A stretch of 64,000 bases of DNA, taken from Polaromonas glacialis. Its GTDB lineage: Bacteria > Pseudomonadota > Gammaproteobacteria > Burkholderiales > Burkholderiaceae_C. Position 1 is the first letter of the stretch; each line of letters starts with the position of its first letter. The position numbers and the translations under genes are program-made. Location: the NCBI RefSeq assembly GCF_000709345.1, contig NZ_KL448323.1:3614808-3678807 (forward strand), given 5' to 3'. Below are positions 16,567-27,162 of the stretch, piece by piece. The notes below the pieces were generated by a model that saw only the letters and a program-made list of their open reading frames with translations, was not told the DNA's origin and ran no database searches.

Positions 16567-17502
16567 TCAGGCCACGGCCAGCGCCGGCTTTTCTTCCCGG
16601 GTGACCAGCCAGATGCCCAGACACACCAGCCCCAGCGCGGCGACGTTCTTCCACTCCAGGATTTTCTCGTCCAGGAACAGCGCCGACAGCACGGTGCCGA
16701 ACACCGGAATCATGAAATTGAACACCGTCACCATGCTGACCCGGTTGTACTTGAGCAAAATCGTCCAGAGCGCAAACGCAGCGGACGACAGCACCACCAG
16801 ATAGGCCAGCAGCGCGGTCGATTTCAGTGTGAAGCCAGTCAGCGTGCCGCCGGCAGCAAAGCCGATCAGCAGCAGCGCCAGCCCGCCGATGGCCAGCTGG
16901 TAGCCGGTCAGCACGACTGAATCGACCTGCTGCGACACCTTCTTGCCGTAGATGCTGGCGGCCGACAGCACGAAGGCGGCGATCACGATGAAGCCTTCGC
17001 CCAGCAGCGTGAAGTCAAAGCTCAGCAGGCCGGCGCTGAAGTTGACCACCATTACCCCGGCAAAGCCGACGATGCAGCCCAGCGCCTTGTTGACGCTGAG
17101 CCGGTCGTTCTTGTAGATCCAGTGGGCCAGCAGCACGCTGAAAAACGTGCCGGTGGCGTTCATGATCGAGCTTTTCACGCCGGTGGCATAGGCCAGGCCG
17201 ATGTAGAAAAACACGTACTGCACGCTGGTCTGGGTCAAACCCAGCAGCGTCACCTGGCCCAGCGTGCGCCGGTCCAGCCGCAGCGTCTTGCGGCCGATGG
17301 CGGCAATCGCCAGCAGCACCAGGCCGGCAAAAATGAAGCGCCAGCCGGCGAACACCAGCTTGGAGGCAATGTCGTCGGGGGCGATGTTGAACAGCGCATA
17401 GCCGTTCTTGATGGCCGGGTAGGCGCTGCCCCAGAGCAGGCAGCACAGCGAGGCGACGAGGAAAACCACCTTGCGGCGGGTGAAAAATGAAGCGCTATTC
17501 AC
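16567..17502 (-). CDS. EamA/DMT-family transporter
   Basis: A 311-residue inner-membrane protein with ten predicted helices in two EamA repeats. The first repeat begins [21 protein letters not shown] and includes [21 protein letters not shown]. The second includes [20 protein letters not shown] and ends with [21 protein letters not shown]. It belongs to the RhaT/YdcZ-like drug/metabolite exporters. It is unrelated at close range to the EamA gene at 9004. It stands alone; a 181-bp gap containing an inverted-repeat element separates it from uvrA. The substrate is unknown. Confidence 0.87.
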   Translation of the reverse strand: MNSASFFTRRKVVFLVASLCCLLWGSAYPAIKNGYALFNIAPDDIASKLVFAGWRFIFAGLVLLAIAAIGRKTLRLDRRTLGQVTLLGLTQTSVQYVFFYIGLAYATGVKSSIMNATGTFFSVLLAHWIYKNDRLSVNKALGCIVGFAGVMVVNFSAGLLSFDFTLLGEGFIVIAAFVLSAASIYGKKVSQQVDSVVLTGYQLAIGGLALLLIGFAAGGTLTGFTLKSTALLAYLVVLSSAAFALWTILLKYNRVSMVTVFNFMIPVFGTVLSALFLDEKILEWKNVAALGLVCLGIWLVTREEKPALAVA

Positions 17503-17581
17503 AACGGTAACTTTCGGAATCGGGCGTGGCTACGCCACGGAGGCAAATCAAATGCCAGCGGGTCAGCGGCGGCAGCGTTTT

Positions 17582-17684
17582 ATTCCGGTTCCAGATCGAT
17601 CCGAGATTAGGCGCGAAGCCGCAGACAGTGCTGTAGCACGGCAAGGCGAAGCAACGACATATCGGATTGGTCTGGAAATGGAAT
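17582..17684. repeat. 103-bp nested inverted-repeat element abutting the uvrA stop codon
   Basis: The outer ends are 23-bp imperfect inverted repeats (19 of 23 match) at 17582-17604 and 17662-17684, both built on ATTCC..TTCCAGA..ATCCGA. Between them lies a second palindromic core with AAGCCGCAGACAGTGCTG followed by TAGCACGGCAAGGCGAAGC. The right end runs into the uvrA TAA (17684-17686). The size and nested symmetry suggest a small non-autonomous element or mRNA 3'-end structure. The core is, from memory, common near gene ends in Burkholderiales. Confidence 0.55.
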
Positions 17685-20600
17685 TACAGCAGGCGCGCCA
17701 GGTAGTGACCGGTGTGGCTGTCGGGGTTGGCGGCAATGTCTTCGGGCGTGCCAACGCCCACCACCTGGCCCCCGCCGGCCCCCCCTTCCGGACCCATGTC
17801 GATCAGCCAGTCGGCGGTCTTGATCACGTCCAGGTTGTGCTCGATCACGACGATGGTGTTGCCCGCGTCGCGCAGCTGGTGCAGCACCTTGAGCAGCAGG
17901 TCGATGTCGGCGAAATGCAGGCCGGTGGTCGGCTCGTCCAGGATGTACAGCGTGCGGCCGGTATCTCGTTTGCTGAGCTCTAACGCCAGCTTGACCCGCT
18001 GCGCCTCGCCGCCCGACAGCGTGGTCGCCGCCTGGCCGAGCTTGATGTAGCTCAGCCCCACGTCGAGCAGCGTATGCAGCTTGCGCGCAATCGTCGGCAC
18101 GGCCTTGAAAAACTCGGCGGCGTTTTCCACCGTGAGGTCGAGGATCTGCGCGATGTTCTTGCCCTTGTACTGGACTTCAAGCGTTTCGCGGTTGTAGCGC
18201 ATGCCCTTGCACACGTCGCAGGGCACGTACACGTCGGGCAAGAAGTGCATTTCGACCTTCACCATGCCGTCGCCCTGACAGGCTTCGCAGCGCCCGCCGG
18301 CCACGTTGAAGGAAAAGCGCCCGGCGCCGTAGCCGCGCTCGCGCGCGGTGTTCATCTCGGCCATCAGCTCGCGGATCGGCGTGAACAGGCCGGTGTAAGT
18401 GGCCGGGTTGCTGCGCGGCGTGCGGCCGATGGGCGACTGGTCCACGTTGATGACCTTGTCGAAATGCTCGATGCCTTCGATGCTTTCATGCGCCGCAGGC
18501 TCCTCGTGCGCGCGATACAGCGTGCGCGCGACGGCGGCATACAGCGTGTCGTTGACCAGCGTCGATTTGCCCGAGCCGGACACGCCGGTCACGCAGGTCA
18601 GCAGGCCCACCGGAAACTCGACGCTGACGCCCTTGAGGTTGTGGCCGGTGGCGTTGATCACGCGCAGCGCCTGCATGTCGCCCAGCGTGGCCTGGTGGAT
18701 AGCTTCGCGCGCGGCGCGGCGTTCGGCCGCCGGGCTGGGCGCAAAGCGCGATTTGCTTCGGTCAAAGGCGTTCGCATTTTTAACGGTCGGCAGCCACGGC
18801 GTGCGGTGCGCCGGCACGGCAATCTTCAGCGTTCCCGCCAGGTACTTGCCGGTCAGTGAATTCACATTGGCCTGGACCTGCTCGAACGTGCCCTGCGCCA
18901 TCACGCGCCCGCCGTGGATGCCGGCGCCCGGCCCCATGTCGATGACGTGGTCGGCGGCGCGGATCATGTCCTCGTCATGCTCGACCACCAGCACGCTGTT
19001 GCCGATGTCGCGCAAATGCTTGAGCGTGCCGATCAGCCGGTCGTTGTCGCGCTGGTGCAGGCCGATGCTGGGTTCGTCCAGCACATACATCACGCCGGTC
19101 AGGCCGGAGCCGATCTGGCTGGCCAGCCGGATGCGCTGCGATTCGCCGCCCGACAGCGTCTCGGCGCTGCGGTCCAGGCTCAGGTAGTTCAGCCCCACGT
19201 CGTTGAGGAATTTCAGCCGAAGCCCGATCTCGCGCACCACCTTGGCGGCAATCTCGGCCTTGGCGCCCTGCATGGTCAAGGTGCTGAAGTAGTTGAAGCT
19301 TTCCCGCAGGGTGATCTGGCTGACTTCGTAGATCGCCTTGCGGCTGGGCTGTTCGCCGCCTTCGGCGGTGCCGACCAGGTACACATGACGCGCTTCGCGC
19401 CGCAGCCGGGTGCCGCCGCAGTCGGGGCAGGGCTGCACGCTGCGGTAACGGGCCAGGTCCTCGCGCACCACGGCCGAGTCGGTCTCGCGGTAGCGGCGCT
19501 CGAAGTTGGTGATGACGCCTTCGAACGGATGCTTCTTGCTGACCTTCTTGCCGGCCTTTTCGCCCGAATCCATCAGGTAGCTGAACTTGATGTCTTCGTC
19601 GCCCGACCCGTGCAGCACCACCTGCCGAACGTTTTCGGGCAGGTCTTCAAACGCCGTGTCGATGTCGAACTGGTAATGGCGCGCCAGGCTTTCCAGCATC
19701 GAAAAGTAGTAGGCATTGCGCCGGTCCCAGCCCTTGACCGCGCCGCTGGCCAGGCTCAGGGACGGAAAGGCCACGACCCGCGCCGGGTCGAAAAAGTCCC
19801 GATGCCCCAAGCCGTCGCAGCAGGGGCAGGCGCCGACCGGCGAGTTGAACGAAAACAGGCGCGGCTCCATCTCGCTGAGCGAATAGCTGCACACCGGGCA
19901 GGAAAACTTGGCGCTGAATAGATGCTCTTGGCCGCTGTCCATTTCCAGCGCCAGCGCCCGGCCGTCGGCCAGCCGCAGCGCGGCCTCGAAGCTTTCGGCC
20001 AGTCGCTGGCGCAGCGCGGGCGGCGGGACCGTGCCCGCTTCGGTATCCGGCGGCGTGTCCTTGTCCAGCCGCACCTTGACGCGGTCGATCACCACGTCGA
20101 TCGTGTGCTTCTCGGTCTTCTTGAGCTTGGGCAGCGCATCGAATTCATAGGTCGCGCCATCGACCCGGAAGCGCACATAGCCCTGCGCCTGCATTTCCTC
20201 GAACAGGTCCACGAACTCGCCTTTGCGCTCGCGCGCCACCGGCGCCAGGATCATCAGCCGCGTGTCCTCGGGCAGCGCCAGCACCGCGTCGACCATCTCG
20301 GCGACGCTTTGCGCCTGCAGCGGCAAGTCGTGTTCGGGGCAATACGGCGTGCCGGCGCGGGCGAACAGCAGGCGCAGGTAGTCGTGGATTTCGGTCACCG
20401 TGCCCACGGTGGAGCGCGGGTTGTGGCTGGTGGCCTTCTGCTCGATGGAAATGGCCGGCGACAGGCCTTCGATCATGTCCACGTCGGGCTTGTCCATCAG
20501 CTGCAAAAACTGCCGCGCATAGGTGGACAGGCTTTCGACATAGCGGCGCTGGCCTTCGGCATACAGCGTGTCGAAGGCCAGGGACGACTTGCCCGAGCCG

Positions 20601-20824
20601 CTCAGGCCGGTGATAACGACGAGCTGGTTGCGCGGAATGTCCAGGTCGATGTTCTTGAGGTTGTGGGTGCGCGCGCCGCGAATGCTGATCGAGGAGGCGC
20701 CAAAACTTCTTTCAAGGCGCAAGGCCTTGTCGAGGTCGTCGGCCTTGTCGGCTGCGGCATGCGCCTTGGCCTGCGGGACGGTCGGCACGGGGGCAAGGGG
20801 TTGGCTGTCGTTGGAAAAGTTCAC
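17684..20824 (-). CDS. uvrA: Excinuclease ABC subunit A
   Basis: The damage-recognition ATPase of nucleotide-excision repair, working as a dimer with UvrB in the cytoplasm. It has two ABC modules: Walker [10 protein letters not shown] near the N-terminus and GVSGSGKST in the second half, with signatures [14 protein letters not shown] and [14 protein letters not shown]. Zinc-finger cysteines are visible in [24 protein letters not shown] and [11 protein letters not shown] start at GTG 20824 (NFSNDSQ); this gives about 50 residues before the family start [13 protein letters not shown], longer than E. coli UvrA. The longer open frame upstream runs into the divergent MFS promoter region. Confidence 0.95.
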   Translation of the reverse strand: MNFSNDSQPLAPVPTVPQAKAHAAADKADDLDKALRLERSFGASSISIRGARTHNLKNIDLDIPRNQLVVITGLSGSGKSSLAFDTLYAEGQRRYVESLSTYARQFLQLMDKPDVDMIEGLSPAISIEQKATSHNPRSTVGTVTEIHDYLRLLFARAGTPYCPEHDLPLQAQSVAEMVDAVLALPEDTRLMILAPVARERKGEFVDLFEEMQAQGYVRFRVDGATYEFDALPKLKKTEKHTIDVVIDRVKVRLDKDTPPDTEAGTVPPPALRQRLAESFEAALRLADGRALALEMDSGQEHLFSAKFSCPVCSYSLSEMEPRLFSFNSPVGACPCCDGLGHRDFFDPARVVAFPSLSLASGAVKGWDRRNAYYFSMLESLARHYQFDIDTAFEDLPENVRQVVLHGSGDEDIKFSYLMDSGEKAGKKVSKKHPFEGVITNFERRYRETDSAVVREDLARYRSVQPCPDCGGTRLRREARHVYLVGTAEGGEQPSRKAIYEVSQITLRESFNYFSTLTMQGAKAEIAAKVVREIGLRLKFLNDVGLNYLSLDRSAETLSGGESQRIRLASQIGSGLTGVMYVLDEPSIGLHQRDNDRLIGTLKHLRDIGNSVLVVEHDEDMIRAADHVIDMGPGAGIHGGRVMAQGTFEQVQANVNSLTGKYLAGTLKIAVPAHRTPWLPTVKNANAFDRSKSRFAPSPAAERRAAREAIHQATLGDMQALRVINATGHNLKGVSVEFPVGLLTCVTGVSGSGKSTLVNDTLYAAVARTLYRAHEEPAAHESIEGIEHFDKVINVDQSPIGRTPRSNPATYTGLFTPIRELMAEMNTARERGYGAGRFSFNVAGGRCEACQGDGMVKVEMHFLPDVYVPCDVCKGMRYNRETLEVQYKGKNIAQILDLTVENAAEFFKAVPTIARKLHTLLDVGLSYIKLGQAATTLSGGEAQRVKLALELSKRDTGRTLYILDEPTTGLHFADIDLLLKVLHQLRDAGNTIVVIEHNLDVIKTADWLIDMGPEGGAGGGQVVGVGTPEDIAANPDSHTGHYLARLL

Positions 20825-21046
20825 GGGAATGCAGGCGCCGAAAAACCTTCCATCATAGACCTGAGCGGCCCGGCGAGCCGGCGGGCCGCCGGGTATCAAG
20901 CACAATACAAGGCCTTGCACCCGACGGTGCGCCAGCGCTTCAGGGTTTCCCGGGGCGCCTGCGCAGACAACTGCGCACAGCGGCTTTCACTGTATTTTCA
21001 TTTTCGAAACGCATCTACCGTGGCTTCTGCTTCCCCTTCATTTCCC

Positions 21047-22249
21047 ATGACCGCCACCGAGCGGCGCGCCAGCTTCTCGCTGGCGTCGATTTTTGCGCTG
21101 CGCATGCTGGGGCTGTTCCTGGTGCTGCCGGTGTTTGCGCTGGAGGCAGCGCGCTATCCGGGCGGCGACGACCCGGCCCTTGTCGGCCTGGCGATGGGCA
21201 TTTATGGGCTGACGCAGGCGCTGCTGCAGATTCCTTTCGGGCTGGCCTCGGACCGGCTGGGCCGCAAGCGGGTGATCGTGGCCGGGCTGCTGGTGTTTGC
21301 GCTGGGCAGCTTTCTCGCGGCCGCCGCACCTGACCTGAACTGGCTGCTGGCGGGCCGGGCGCTGCAGGGCGCAGGCGCTATCTCTGCGGCGGTTACCGCC
21401 TTGCTGGCCGACCAGACGCGCGACGAGGTGCGCACCAAGGCCATGGCCCTGGTGGGCGGCAGCATCGGACTGATGTTCGCCGTGTCGCTGGTGCTGGCGC
21501 CGGCGCTCAATGCCCGCATCGGGCTGAGCGGCCTGTTCGTGCTGACCGGTGTGCTGGCATTGGCCGGCATCGCCATGGTGCTGTGGATGGTGCCGCCCGA
21601 GCCGCTGCTGCACAAGGACATGGCGCGTGGCGGCGTGGCCGACGTGCTCAGGCGCGGCGACATGCTGGGCCTGAACTTTGGCGTGTTCGTGCTGCATGCG
21701 GTGCAACTGTCGATGTGGGTGGCGGTGCCGGCGCTGCTGGTGCAGGCCGGGCTGCTCAAGGCGCTGCACTGGCAGGTCTACCTGCCGGCGGTGCTGGCCT
21801 CGTTCGTCGTGATGGGGGGCACGCTGTTTCCGCTGGAGCGGCGCGGCCATCTGCGCGCCGTGCTGCTGGCCGCGATTGCCCTGCTGGCGCTGGTGCAGCT
21901 CGGTTTCCTGGGGGTCGCGATGGCTGCAGGCGGCGCTGCGCCGTCCCTGACGGTGCTGGGCGGCCTGCTGCTGCTGTTTTTTTGCAGTTTCAATGTGCTC
22001 GAAGCCAGCCAGCCGAGCATGGTGTCGCGCCTGGCGCACGCCTCGAACCGTGGCGCGGCGCTGGGGCTTTACAACACCTCGCAGTCGCTCGGGCTGTTTG
22101 CCGGCGGCGCGCTTGGCGGCGCGATGCTCAAGTGGGGCGGCGCGCAAGGCCTGTTTGTGTCGACGGCGTCCCTGTCGCTGCTCTGGCTGGCGGTGGCCTG
22201 GCGAATGATGCCGGTCCAGCACCCGGCCGCCCGAAAAGCCCGGGCTTGA
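21047..22249 (+). CDS. MFS transporter (YajR/YceL-like efflux family)
   Basis: A twelve-helix major-facilitator exporter. The motif A between helices 2 and 3 is GLASDRLGRKRVIV, and helix 5 has the antiporter-type RALQGAGAISAAV. The N-terminus begins ERRASFSLASIFALRMLGLFL, typical of this group, which sits next to uvrA and ssb in many beta-proteobacteria. I give ATG 21047; a GTG at 21020 in the same frame is an alternative. It is divergent from uvrA, sharing a gap of about 220 bp, and converges on the ClC gene, with only 4 bp between stops. The substrate is unknown. Confidence 0.87.
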   Translation: MTATERRASFSLASIFALRMLGLFLVLPVFALEAARYPGGDDPALVGLAMGIYGLTQALLQIPFGLASDRLGRKRVIVAGLLVFALGSFLAAAAPDLNWLLAGRALQGAGAISAAVTALLADQTRDEVRTKAMALVGGSIGLMFAVSLVLAPALNARIGLSGLFVLTGVLALAGIAMVLWMVPPEPLLHKDMARGGVADVLRRGDMLGLNFGVFVLHAVQLSMWVAVPALLVQAGLLKALHWQVYLPAVLASFVVMGGTLFPLERRGHLRAVLLAAIALLALVQLGFLGVAMAAGGAAPSLTVLGGLLLLFFCSFNVLEASQPSMVSRLAHASNRGAALGLYNTSQSLGLFAGGALGGAMLKWGGAQGLFVSTASLSLLWLAVAWRMMPVQHPAARKARA

Positions 22250-22253
22250 GGAT

Positions 22254-23615
22254 TCAGCGCGCCTGCGGCGTTTCGGCCTGGACCGTGGCCGGCGGTGGCT
22301 GCAGGCCGGCAAGCATGTGCTCCGCCAGCGTGGCGTAGAGCGGCCGGCTGATCATGCGCGACAGCAGGCTGGCCAGCATGGCCGCCATCATCAGGCTGAG
22401 CACCATGGCGCGGCCATCGACCATTTCCATCACGATGATGAACGCCGTCAGCGGCGCCTGCGTGACGGCGGCCAGGAAGGCGGCCATGCCGATGGCGATC
22501 AGCGCGGCGCTGATGTCAGGCGCCGTGAGCAGGGCGATGTTGCTGCCCACGCCGGCGCCAATCGACAGCGCCGGCGCAAAAATGCCGCCGGGCACGCCGC
22601 ACCAGGCCGCCAGCCAGGTGGCAATGAATTTCAGCAGCACATACAGCGACGGCACCTCGGCCTGGCCGGCCAGCATCTGCGTGACGGCATGCGAGCCCGC
22701 GCCGAAGGTCGAGCCGTCGCTGACCAGTCCGATCACCGCAATCGCCAGGCCGCCGGCAGCGGCAAAGCGCACCGGGTGCAAGCTGCGCCACCGGCTGAAG
22801 CGGTCGGGTGACGAGCCGGTCAGCGAAATCGCCATCAGCCGCGCAAAGACGCCGCCCAGCCCGCCGCAGGCCAGCGCCACCAGCAGGCCGGGAAACAGCG
22901 CATTCCAGCCCAGCACCGGCACCTTGATGACGCCGAAATAGGTCACGTTGCCGAAGGTGGACACACCCATCAGGCCGGCCAGCACGATGGCCGTGATGAT
23001 CAGGCCGCTGTTGCGCGACTCCAGCTTGCGCGACAGCTCCTCGATGGCAAACACCACGCCGGCCAGCGGCGCGTTGAAGGCCGCCGCGATGCCGGCCGCG
23101 CCGCCCGCCACCAGCAGCGCGTGGTTGCTCATGCCGGAGTCGGGACGCAGCCAGCGGCGCGCATGCTGCATCACGCCCGCCGCGACCTGAACCGACGGCC
23201 CCTCGCGCCCGATGGACAGGCCCGCCATCAGCCCGGCGGTGGACAGCCCGATCTTGGCCAGCGTCAGGCGCAGCGACACGAAACGGCTTTGCGCGCCCGG
23301 TGGAAGGGCCGGATCAAGCGCGGCCATGACCTGCGGAATGCCCGAGCCCGCCGCGCCGGAAAAATGGCGCCGCGTGACCCAGACGATGGCCGCCGTCAGG
23401 GCCGGCGTCCAGAGCAAAATGGTCCAGCGGTTGGCGCCGTAAAGGTGCTCGAACACCCCGAAGCCCCATTCGCCGAGCAGCGTGAAGGCCACCACGCTCA
23501 GGCCGGCGGCCATGGCATAGACCAGCACCACGGCGCGGTCGAACCAGAGGCGGCCGTTCGATAACTCGCTCCGGAGGTTGTGAAGAAAGTCGGGCTCGTG
23601 GGGCGGATGGTGCAT
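22254..23615 (-). CDS. ClC-family chloride channel/antiporter
   Basis: An inner-membrane ClC protein. The three selectivity motifs are present: [11 protein letters not shown] (GSGIP), [11 protein letters not shown] (GREGP with the gating glutamate) and [16 protein letters not shown] (GxFxP). The intact glutamate points to a Cl-/H+ antiporter rather than a channel. At 453 residues from ATG 23615 it lacks the CBS domains found in some homologues. Residues upstream of that Met are polar and not family-like. It lies between the MFS gene and ssb, on the opposite strand to both, interrupting the common uvrA-MFS-ssb order. Confidence 0.9.
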   Translation of the reverse strand: MHHPPHEPDFLHNLRSELSNGRLWFDRAVVLVYAMAAGLSVVAFTLLGEWGFGVFEHLYGANRWTILLWTPALTAAIVWVTRRHFSGAAGSGIPQVMAALDPALPPGAQSRFVSLRLTLAKIGLSTAGLMAGLSIGREGPSVQVAAGVMQHARRWLRPDSGMSNHALLVAGGAAGIAAAFNAPLAGVVFAIEELSRKLESRNSGLIITAIVLAGLMGVSTFGNVTYFGVIKVPVLGWNALFPGLLVALACGGLGGVFARLMAISLTGSSPDRFSRWRSLHPVRFAAAGGLAIAVIGLVSDGSTFGAGSHAVTQMLAGQAEVPSLYVLLKFIATWLAAWCGVPGGIFAPALSIGAGVGSNIALLTAPDISAALIAIGMAAFLAAVTQAPLTAFIIVMEMVDGRAMVLSLMMAAMLASLLSRMISRPLYATLAEHMLAGLQPPPATVQAETPQAR

Positions 23616-23744
23616 GGGGCGATTATTGCGCCGCAGGCCCATTGCGGCGGCCCGGACTTGCCGGATGCGGCACAATCGCGCTTTGGGCAAAACGCGCCCG
23701 TCACGATATTTTTTGCACCCATTTCAGAGCAGAGGCGGCACACC

Positions 23745-24254
23745 ATGGCATCAGTCAACAAAGTCATCATCGTCGGCAATTTGGGCAAAGACCCCGAAAT
23801 GCGCAGCTTTCCCAGTGGCGACCAGGTCGCCAACGTCACCATCGCCACCACCGACAAGTGGAAGGACAAGCAGTCCGGCGAAATGAAGGAAGCCACCGAA
23901 TGGCACCGCGTGGTGTTCAACGGCCGTCTCGCCGAGATCGTCGGCCAGTACCTGCGCAAGGGCTCGCAGGTGTATGTCGAGGGCAGCCTGCGCACCCGCA
24001 AGTGGACCGACCAGAGCGGCGTTGAAAAGTACACCACCGAAATCCGCGCCGACCAGATGCAGATGCTCGGCAGCCGCCAGGGCATGGGCGGTCCCGGCGC
24101 CAGCCATGACGACGGCGGCGGCTACGAGGCACCGCGCCAGTCCGCACCCGCCAGCCGCCCCCCGGCGCCGCCTGCCCCGCGCCAGGCGCCCGCGCCCGCA
24201 CCGTCCAAGGCCTCCAGCGGCTTTGACGACATGGACGACGACATTCCGTTTTAG
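23745..24254 (+). CDS. ssb: Single-stranded DNA-binding protein
   Basis: A 169-residue SSB. The OB-fold spans residues 1-110 with the conserved start [17 protein letters not shown] and [14 protein letters not shown] disordered Gly/Pro/Ala-rich linker follows. The acidic tip MDDDIPF, which recruits RecQ, PriA, exonuclease I and other partners, ends the protein. AGAGGCGG at 23731-23738 serves as the Shine-Dalgarno. It is monocistronic, divergent from the ClC gene, and ends in a clear terminator at 24276. It protects single strands during replication, repair and recombination. Confidence 0.97.
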   Translation: MASVNKVIIVGNLGKDPEMRSFPSGDQVANVTIATTDKWKDKQSGEMKEATEWHRVVFNGRLAEIVGQYLRKGSQVYVEGSLRTRKWTDQSGVEKYTTEIRADQMQMLGSRQGMGGPGASHDDGGGYEAPRQSAPASRPPAPPAPRQAPAPAPSKASSGFDDMDDDIPF

Positions 24255-24275
24255 GTCCTAGCTACGAAAAGTATA

Positions 24276-24302
24276 AAAACCCCGCCTCGTGCGGGTTTTT
24301 TA
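24276..24302 (+). terminator. Rho-independent terminator of ssb
   Basis: AAAAACCCCGC, a five-base loop CTCGT, then GCGGG followed by seven T. The A tract on the left would let it also act weakly on the opposite strand. Confidence 0.88.
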
Positions 24303-24310
24303 ATGATTTT

Positions 24311-24376
24311 GCTATAAATAACATAGCTATAAGGGCCGATTTACCGTGCGAAAAAGGCTTGTTTGGCTCATAAGTT
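24311..24376 (+). repeat. Dispersed 22-codon palindromic element, copy H, upstream of the MipA-like gene
   Basis: Starts GCTATAAATAACATAGCTAT and ends with TGCGAAAAAGGCTTGTTTGG. The family frame is open for 20 codons. It sits between the ssb terminator and the outer-membrane protein start at 24438, so it forms part of that gene's promoter or leader. Confidence 0.65.
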
Positions 24377-24437
24377 GAGATTTCAGCGCAGAACACGGCC
24401 CGGCACAGGTCGCCCAACCAGTTTCCAAGCCTTCACG

Positions 24438-25856
24438 ATGAAAAACCTGTTCCCCACTCTTTCCCGTTTTCCCCGCTGGCTGGCCGGTGCCGCCCTGGCC
24501 GCCACGGGCTTGTGCGCCATGGCGCCTGCCCGCGCGGACGCCAACCTGGAGCCGCTGACCAACATCCTGTCGGTGCCGGGCAGCGCCGGGCTGGGCGTGG
24601 TCACCCATTTCGAGCGCTCGCCCTACCGGGACGCCGGCAACCGCTATGACGTGCTGCCGCTCTACCTGTATGAAGGCGAGCGCTTTTTCCTGCATGCCAA
24701 CCGGGGCGGCGTGAAACTGCAACAGGACGATGCGCAAAGGTTTGACCTGTTCGTAGAGCAGCGGCTCGAAGGTTTTCCGGCCGACCGCCTGCCCGCCAGC
24801 CTGGCCGGCATGGCGACGCGCGACTCGGGCATAGACCTGGGCCTGTCGTGGCGCTACCGCCAGCCCTGGGGCACGGTGCAGGCCGAACTGCTGCATGACA
24901 TCGGCGGTTTTTCAAAGGGCAGCGAGTTCCGCCTGGGCTACACCTACGACTGGCGCTCCGGCCCGTGGAGCCTGCGCCCCAGCCTGAGCCTGGCGCTGCG
25001 CGATGCGCGGCTGAACAACTATTACTACGGCGTGCGGCCCGGCGAAGCCACCCCCGGCCGCGCCGCCTATGCGCCGGGCGCGGGCGTGAACACCACGCTT
25101 GGCCTGTATGGCTCCTATGATTATTCGCAGCGCTGGCGCCTGCTGGCCGGCGTGTCGGCCACGCTGCTCGACCGCCAGGTCAAGGACAGCCCCATCGTGC
25201 AAAAGCGCGTGCTGCCCGGCGTGTACGTGGGCGCGGCCTATGACTTTGGCGGGCACCAGCGTGAATGGGCGCAGGACGGCTCGCCCACCTGGTTCAAGCT
25301 GCTCTACGGCAAGGCCACCGACGACGGCTGCCACCTGCTCAAGATCGTGACCGCGCAATGCCTGTCGGTTGCCAGCGTGAACCCGACCAGTATCACCGGG
25401 ATTCAGGTCGGCAAGCCTTTCCTGCAAAACGTGAACGGCTGGCCGCTTGATTTTGTCGGCTATGCCGGCTTGACCAGCCACAACGACCGCGGCCTGCAGG
25501 CCAACGGCGTGCAGCTCGATTTGTTCATGAAGGCCTTTTACACCGGCTTTCCATGGAGCGACCGGGTCAAGACGCGCCTGGGCATGGGCGTGGGCGTGTC
25601 GCTGGCCCAGCGCGCGCCCTACATTGAAGCGAGCAGCCAGGCGCTGGACGGCAAGCCGGCCTCGCGCATGCTCAATTACCTGGACCCGACGCTCGATGTC
25701 AGCCTGGGCGACCTGGTCGGTTCGCGTGCCTTGAAGGACACCTTCATCGGTTTTGGCGTGTCGCACCGCTCGGGCATCTTTGGCTCGTCGCGCCTGCTGG
25801 GCAATGTCAGCGGCGGCTCCAACTACCTCTACACCTATGTCGAGTCGGCGCTGTGA
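24438..25856 (+). CDS. MipA/OmpV-like outer-membrane protein of double length
   Basis: A 472-residue secreted protein with a signal peptide (LAGAALAATGLCAMAPARA, cut near ARA). Residues 30-270 resemble MipA/OmpV beta-barrels, with alternating aromatic strands such as DLGLSWRYRQPWGTVQAEL and GSEFRLGYTYDWRSG. From about residue 285 a second barrel-like part follows, starting WFKLLYGKATDDGCH and including a GVQLDLFMKAFYTGF strand and two Cys (CHLLKIVTAQC). The C-terminus YLYTYVESAL is not the classic terminal Phe. Typical MipA proteins are about 250-280 residues. MipA itself scaffolds peptidoglycan hydrolases; the role here is unknown. Confidence 0.7.
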   Translation: MKNLFPTLSRFPRWLAGAALAATGLCAMAPARADANLEPLTNILSVPGSAGLGVVTHFERSPYRDAGNRYDVLPLYLYEGERFFLHANRGGVKLQQDDAQRFDLFVEQRLEGFPADRLPASLAGMATRDSGIDLGLSWRYRQPWGTVQAELLHDIGGFSKGSEFRLGYTYDWRSGPWSLRPSLSLALRDARLNNYYYGVRPGEATPGRAAYAPGAGVNTTLGLYGSYDYSQRWRLLAGVSATLLDRQVKDSPIVQKRVLPGVYVGAAYDFGGHQREWAQDGSPTWFKLLYGKATDDGCHLLKIVTAQCLSVASVNPTSITGIQVGKPFLQNVNGWPLDFVGYAGLTSHNDRGLQANGVQLDLFMKAFYTGFPWSDRVKTRLGMGVGVSLAQRAPYIEASSQALDGKPASRMLNYLDPTLDVSLGDLVGSRALKDTFIGFGVSHRSGIFGSSRLLGNVSGGSNYLYTYVESAL

Positions 25857-25868
25857 ACCGGCAGTTTT

Positions 25869-25934
25869 GCTAGCGTATTGATAGCTGCTTACGCAATCCC
25901 TGCCTGCGCAAAAGGCTTGTTTTTCTTAAAAATT
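25869..25934 (+). repeat. Dispersed 22-codon palindromic element, copy G, forming the mnmA 3' end
   Basis: Reads GCTAGCGTATTGATAGCTGC, then TTACGCA, then TGCGCAAAAGGCTTGTTT. All 22 codons of the family frame are open on the plus strand. Positions 25889-25934 are read on the minus strand as the last 15 codons of mnmA, including its TAA. Confidence 0.75.
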
Positions 25935-27103
25935 GCGGCGGTGGGCTTGCCGCCGGGCAGATTCTGCACATTGCTGGACGCAATCACGCCGCCGCCCAGG
26001 CAGACCTCACCCTGGTAGAGCACCGCCGACTGGCCCGGCGTCACCGCCCACTGGGCATCCAGGAACGCCAGTTCGCACTCGCCGGCCGTGGCGCTGACCA
26101 GTTCGCAGGCGGCATCAAGCTGGCGGTAGCGGGTCTTGGCCGCCATTGCGCCCAGGGCCGGCGCGCTGCCCGCCACCCAGCTGCAGTCCTGCGCGCTGAG
26201 CCGGGTGGACTGCAGCCACGGGTGGTCGTGGCCCTGAACCACCCACAGCGTGTTGCTGTCCATGTCCTTGCGGGCCACAAACCACGGCTCGTGCTCGCCC
26301 ACGCCGCGCTGGCCGCGCGCCTGCGCCGCCTTCAGGTCGGCGCCCCGCGCCTTCACGCCGCCAATGCCCAGGCCCTGGCGCTGGCCGAGCGTGTAGAAGC
26401 TCAGGCCGACATGCTCGCCCAGGATGCGGCCCTGGTCGTTCTTGATCGGTCCCGGCGCCTTGGCGATGTAGCGGTTCAGGAAATCGCGAAACGGCCGCTC
26501 GCCGATGAAGCAGATGCCGGTCGAGTCCTTTTTCTTCGCGTTTGGCAGGCCGATCTCGTCGGCGATGCGCCGCACCTCGGTCTTGTGCAGTTCGCCCACC
26601 GGGAACAGCGTCCTGGACAGCTGCGCCTGGTTCAGCCGGTGCAAAAAGTAGCTCTGGTCCTTGGCCGGGTCCAGTCCCTTGAGCAGCTCAAACAGGCCGG
26701 TCGATTCGTTTTGCCGCACGCGGGCGTAGTGGCCGGTGGCGATTTTCCCGGCACCCAGGCGCATCGCGTGGTCTAAAAACGCCTTGAACTTGATCTCGGC
26801 GTTGCACAGGATGTCGGGGTTGGGCGTGCGGCCGGCCTGGTATTCGCGCAGGAATTCGGCGAACACGCGGTCCTTGTAGTCGGCGGCAAAGTTGACATGC
26901 TCGATCTCGATGCCGATCACGTCGGCGACGGCGGCCGCATCCACGAAGTCGATGTTCGACGAGCAGAATTCGCTGTCGTCGTCGTCTTCCCAGTTCTTCA
27001 TGAAGATGCCGATGACCTCGTGGCCCTGCTGCTTGAGCAGGTGCGCGGTCACCGCCGAATCGACGCCGCCGCTCAAACCCACCACTATTCGTTGCTTTTG
27101 CAT
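25889..27103 (-). CDS. mnmA: tRNA-specific 2-thiouridylase MnmA
   Basis: Transfers sulfur to U34 of tRNA-Lys, -Glu and -Gln in the cytoplasm. The ATP PP-loop is SGGVDS at residues 11-16. The catalytic cysteines are Cys100 ([12 protein letters not shown]) and Cys198 ([12 protein letters not shown]). The normal C-terminus GGGVIA is followed here by about 30 extra residues; the last 14 (from [13 protein letters not shown] back) are encoded by a dispersed repeat, which also supplies the stop codon. It follows nudJ by 59 bp; nudJ-mnmA is also the E. coli order. Start at ATG 27103. Confidence 0.95.
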   Translation of the reverse strand: MQKQRIVVGLSGGVDSAVTAHLLKQQGHEVIGIFMKNWEDDDDSEFCSSNIDFVDAAAVADVIGIEIEHVNFAADYKDRVFAEFLREYQAGRTPNPDILCNAEIKFKAFLDHAMRLGAGKIATGHYARVRQNESTGLFELLKGLDPAKDQSYFLHRLNQAQLSRTLFPVGELHKTEVRRIADEIGLPNAKKKDSTGICFIGERPFRDFLNRYIAKAPGPIKNDQGRILGEHVGLSFYTLGQRQGLGIGGVKARGADLKAAQARGQRGVGEHEPWFVARKDMDSNTLWVVQGHDHPWLQSTRLSAQDCSWVAGSAPALGAMAAKTRYRQLDAACELVSATAGECELAFLDAQWAVTPGQSAVLYQGEVCLGGGVIASSNVQNLPGGKPTAAIFKKNKPFAQAGIA

Positions 27104-27162
27104 CCCCGGATTTTACCGATTGGGTCGGCTGCGCCGGCAACGCGGGAAGGCCGCCCCGTTTT

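Noticed and set aside
19922..21046. Upstream extension of the MFS transporter frame
   Set aside because: It reads antisense through uvrA; a normal MFS start lies at 21047 or 21020.
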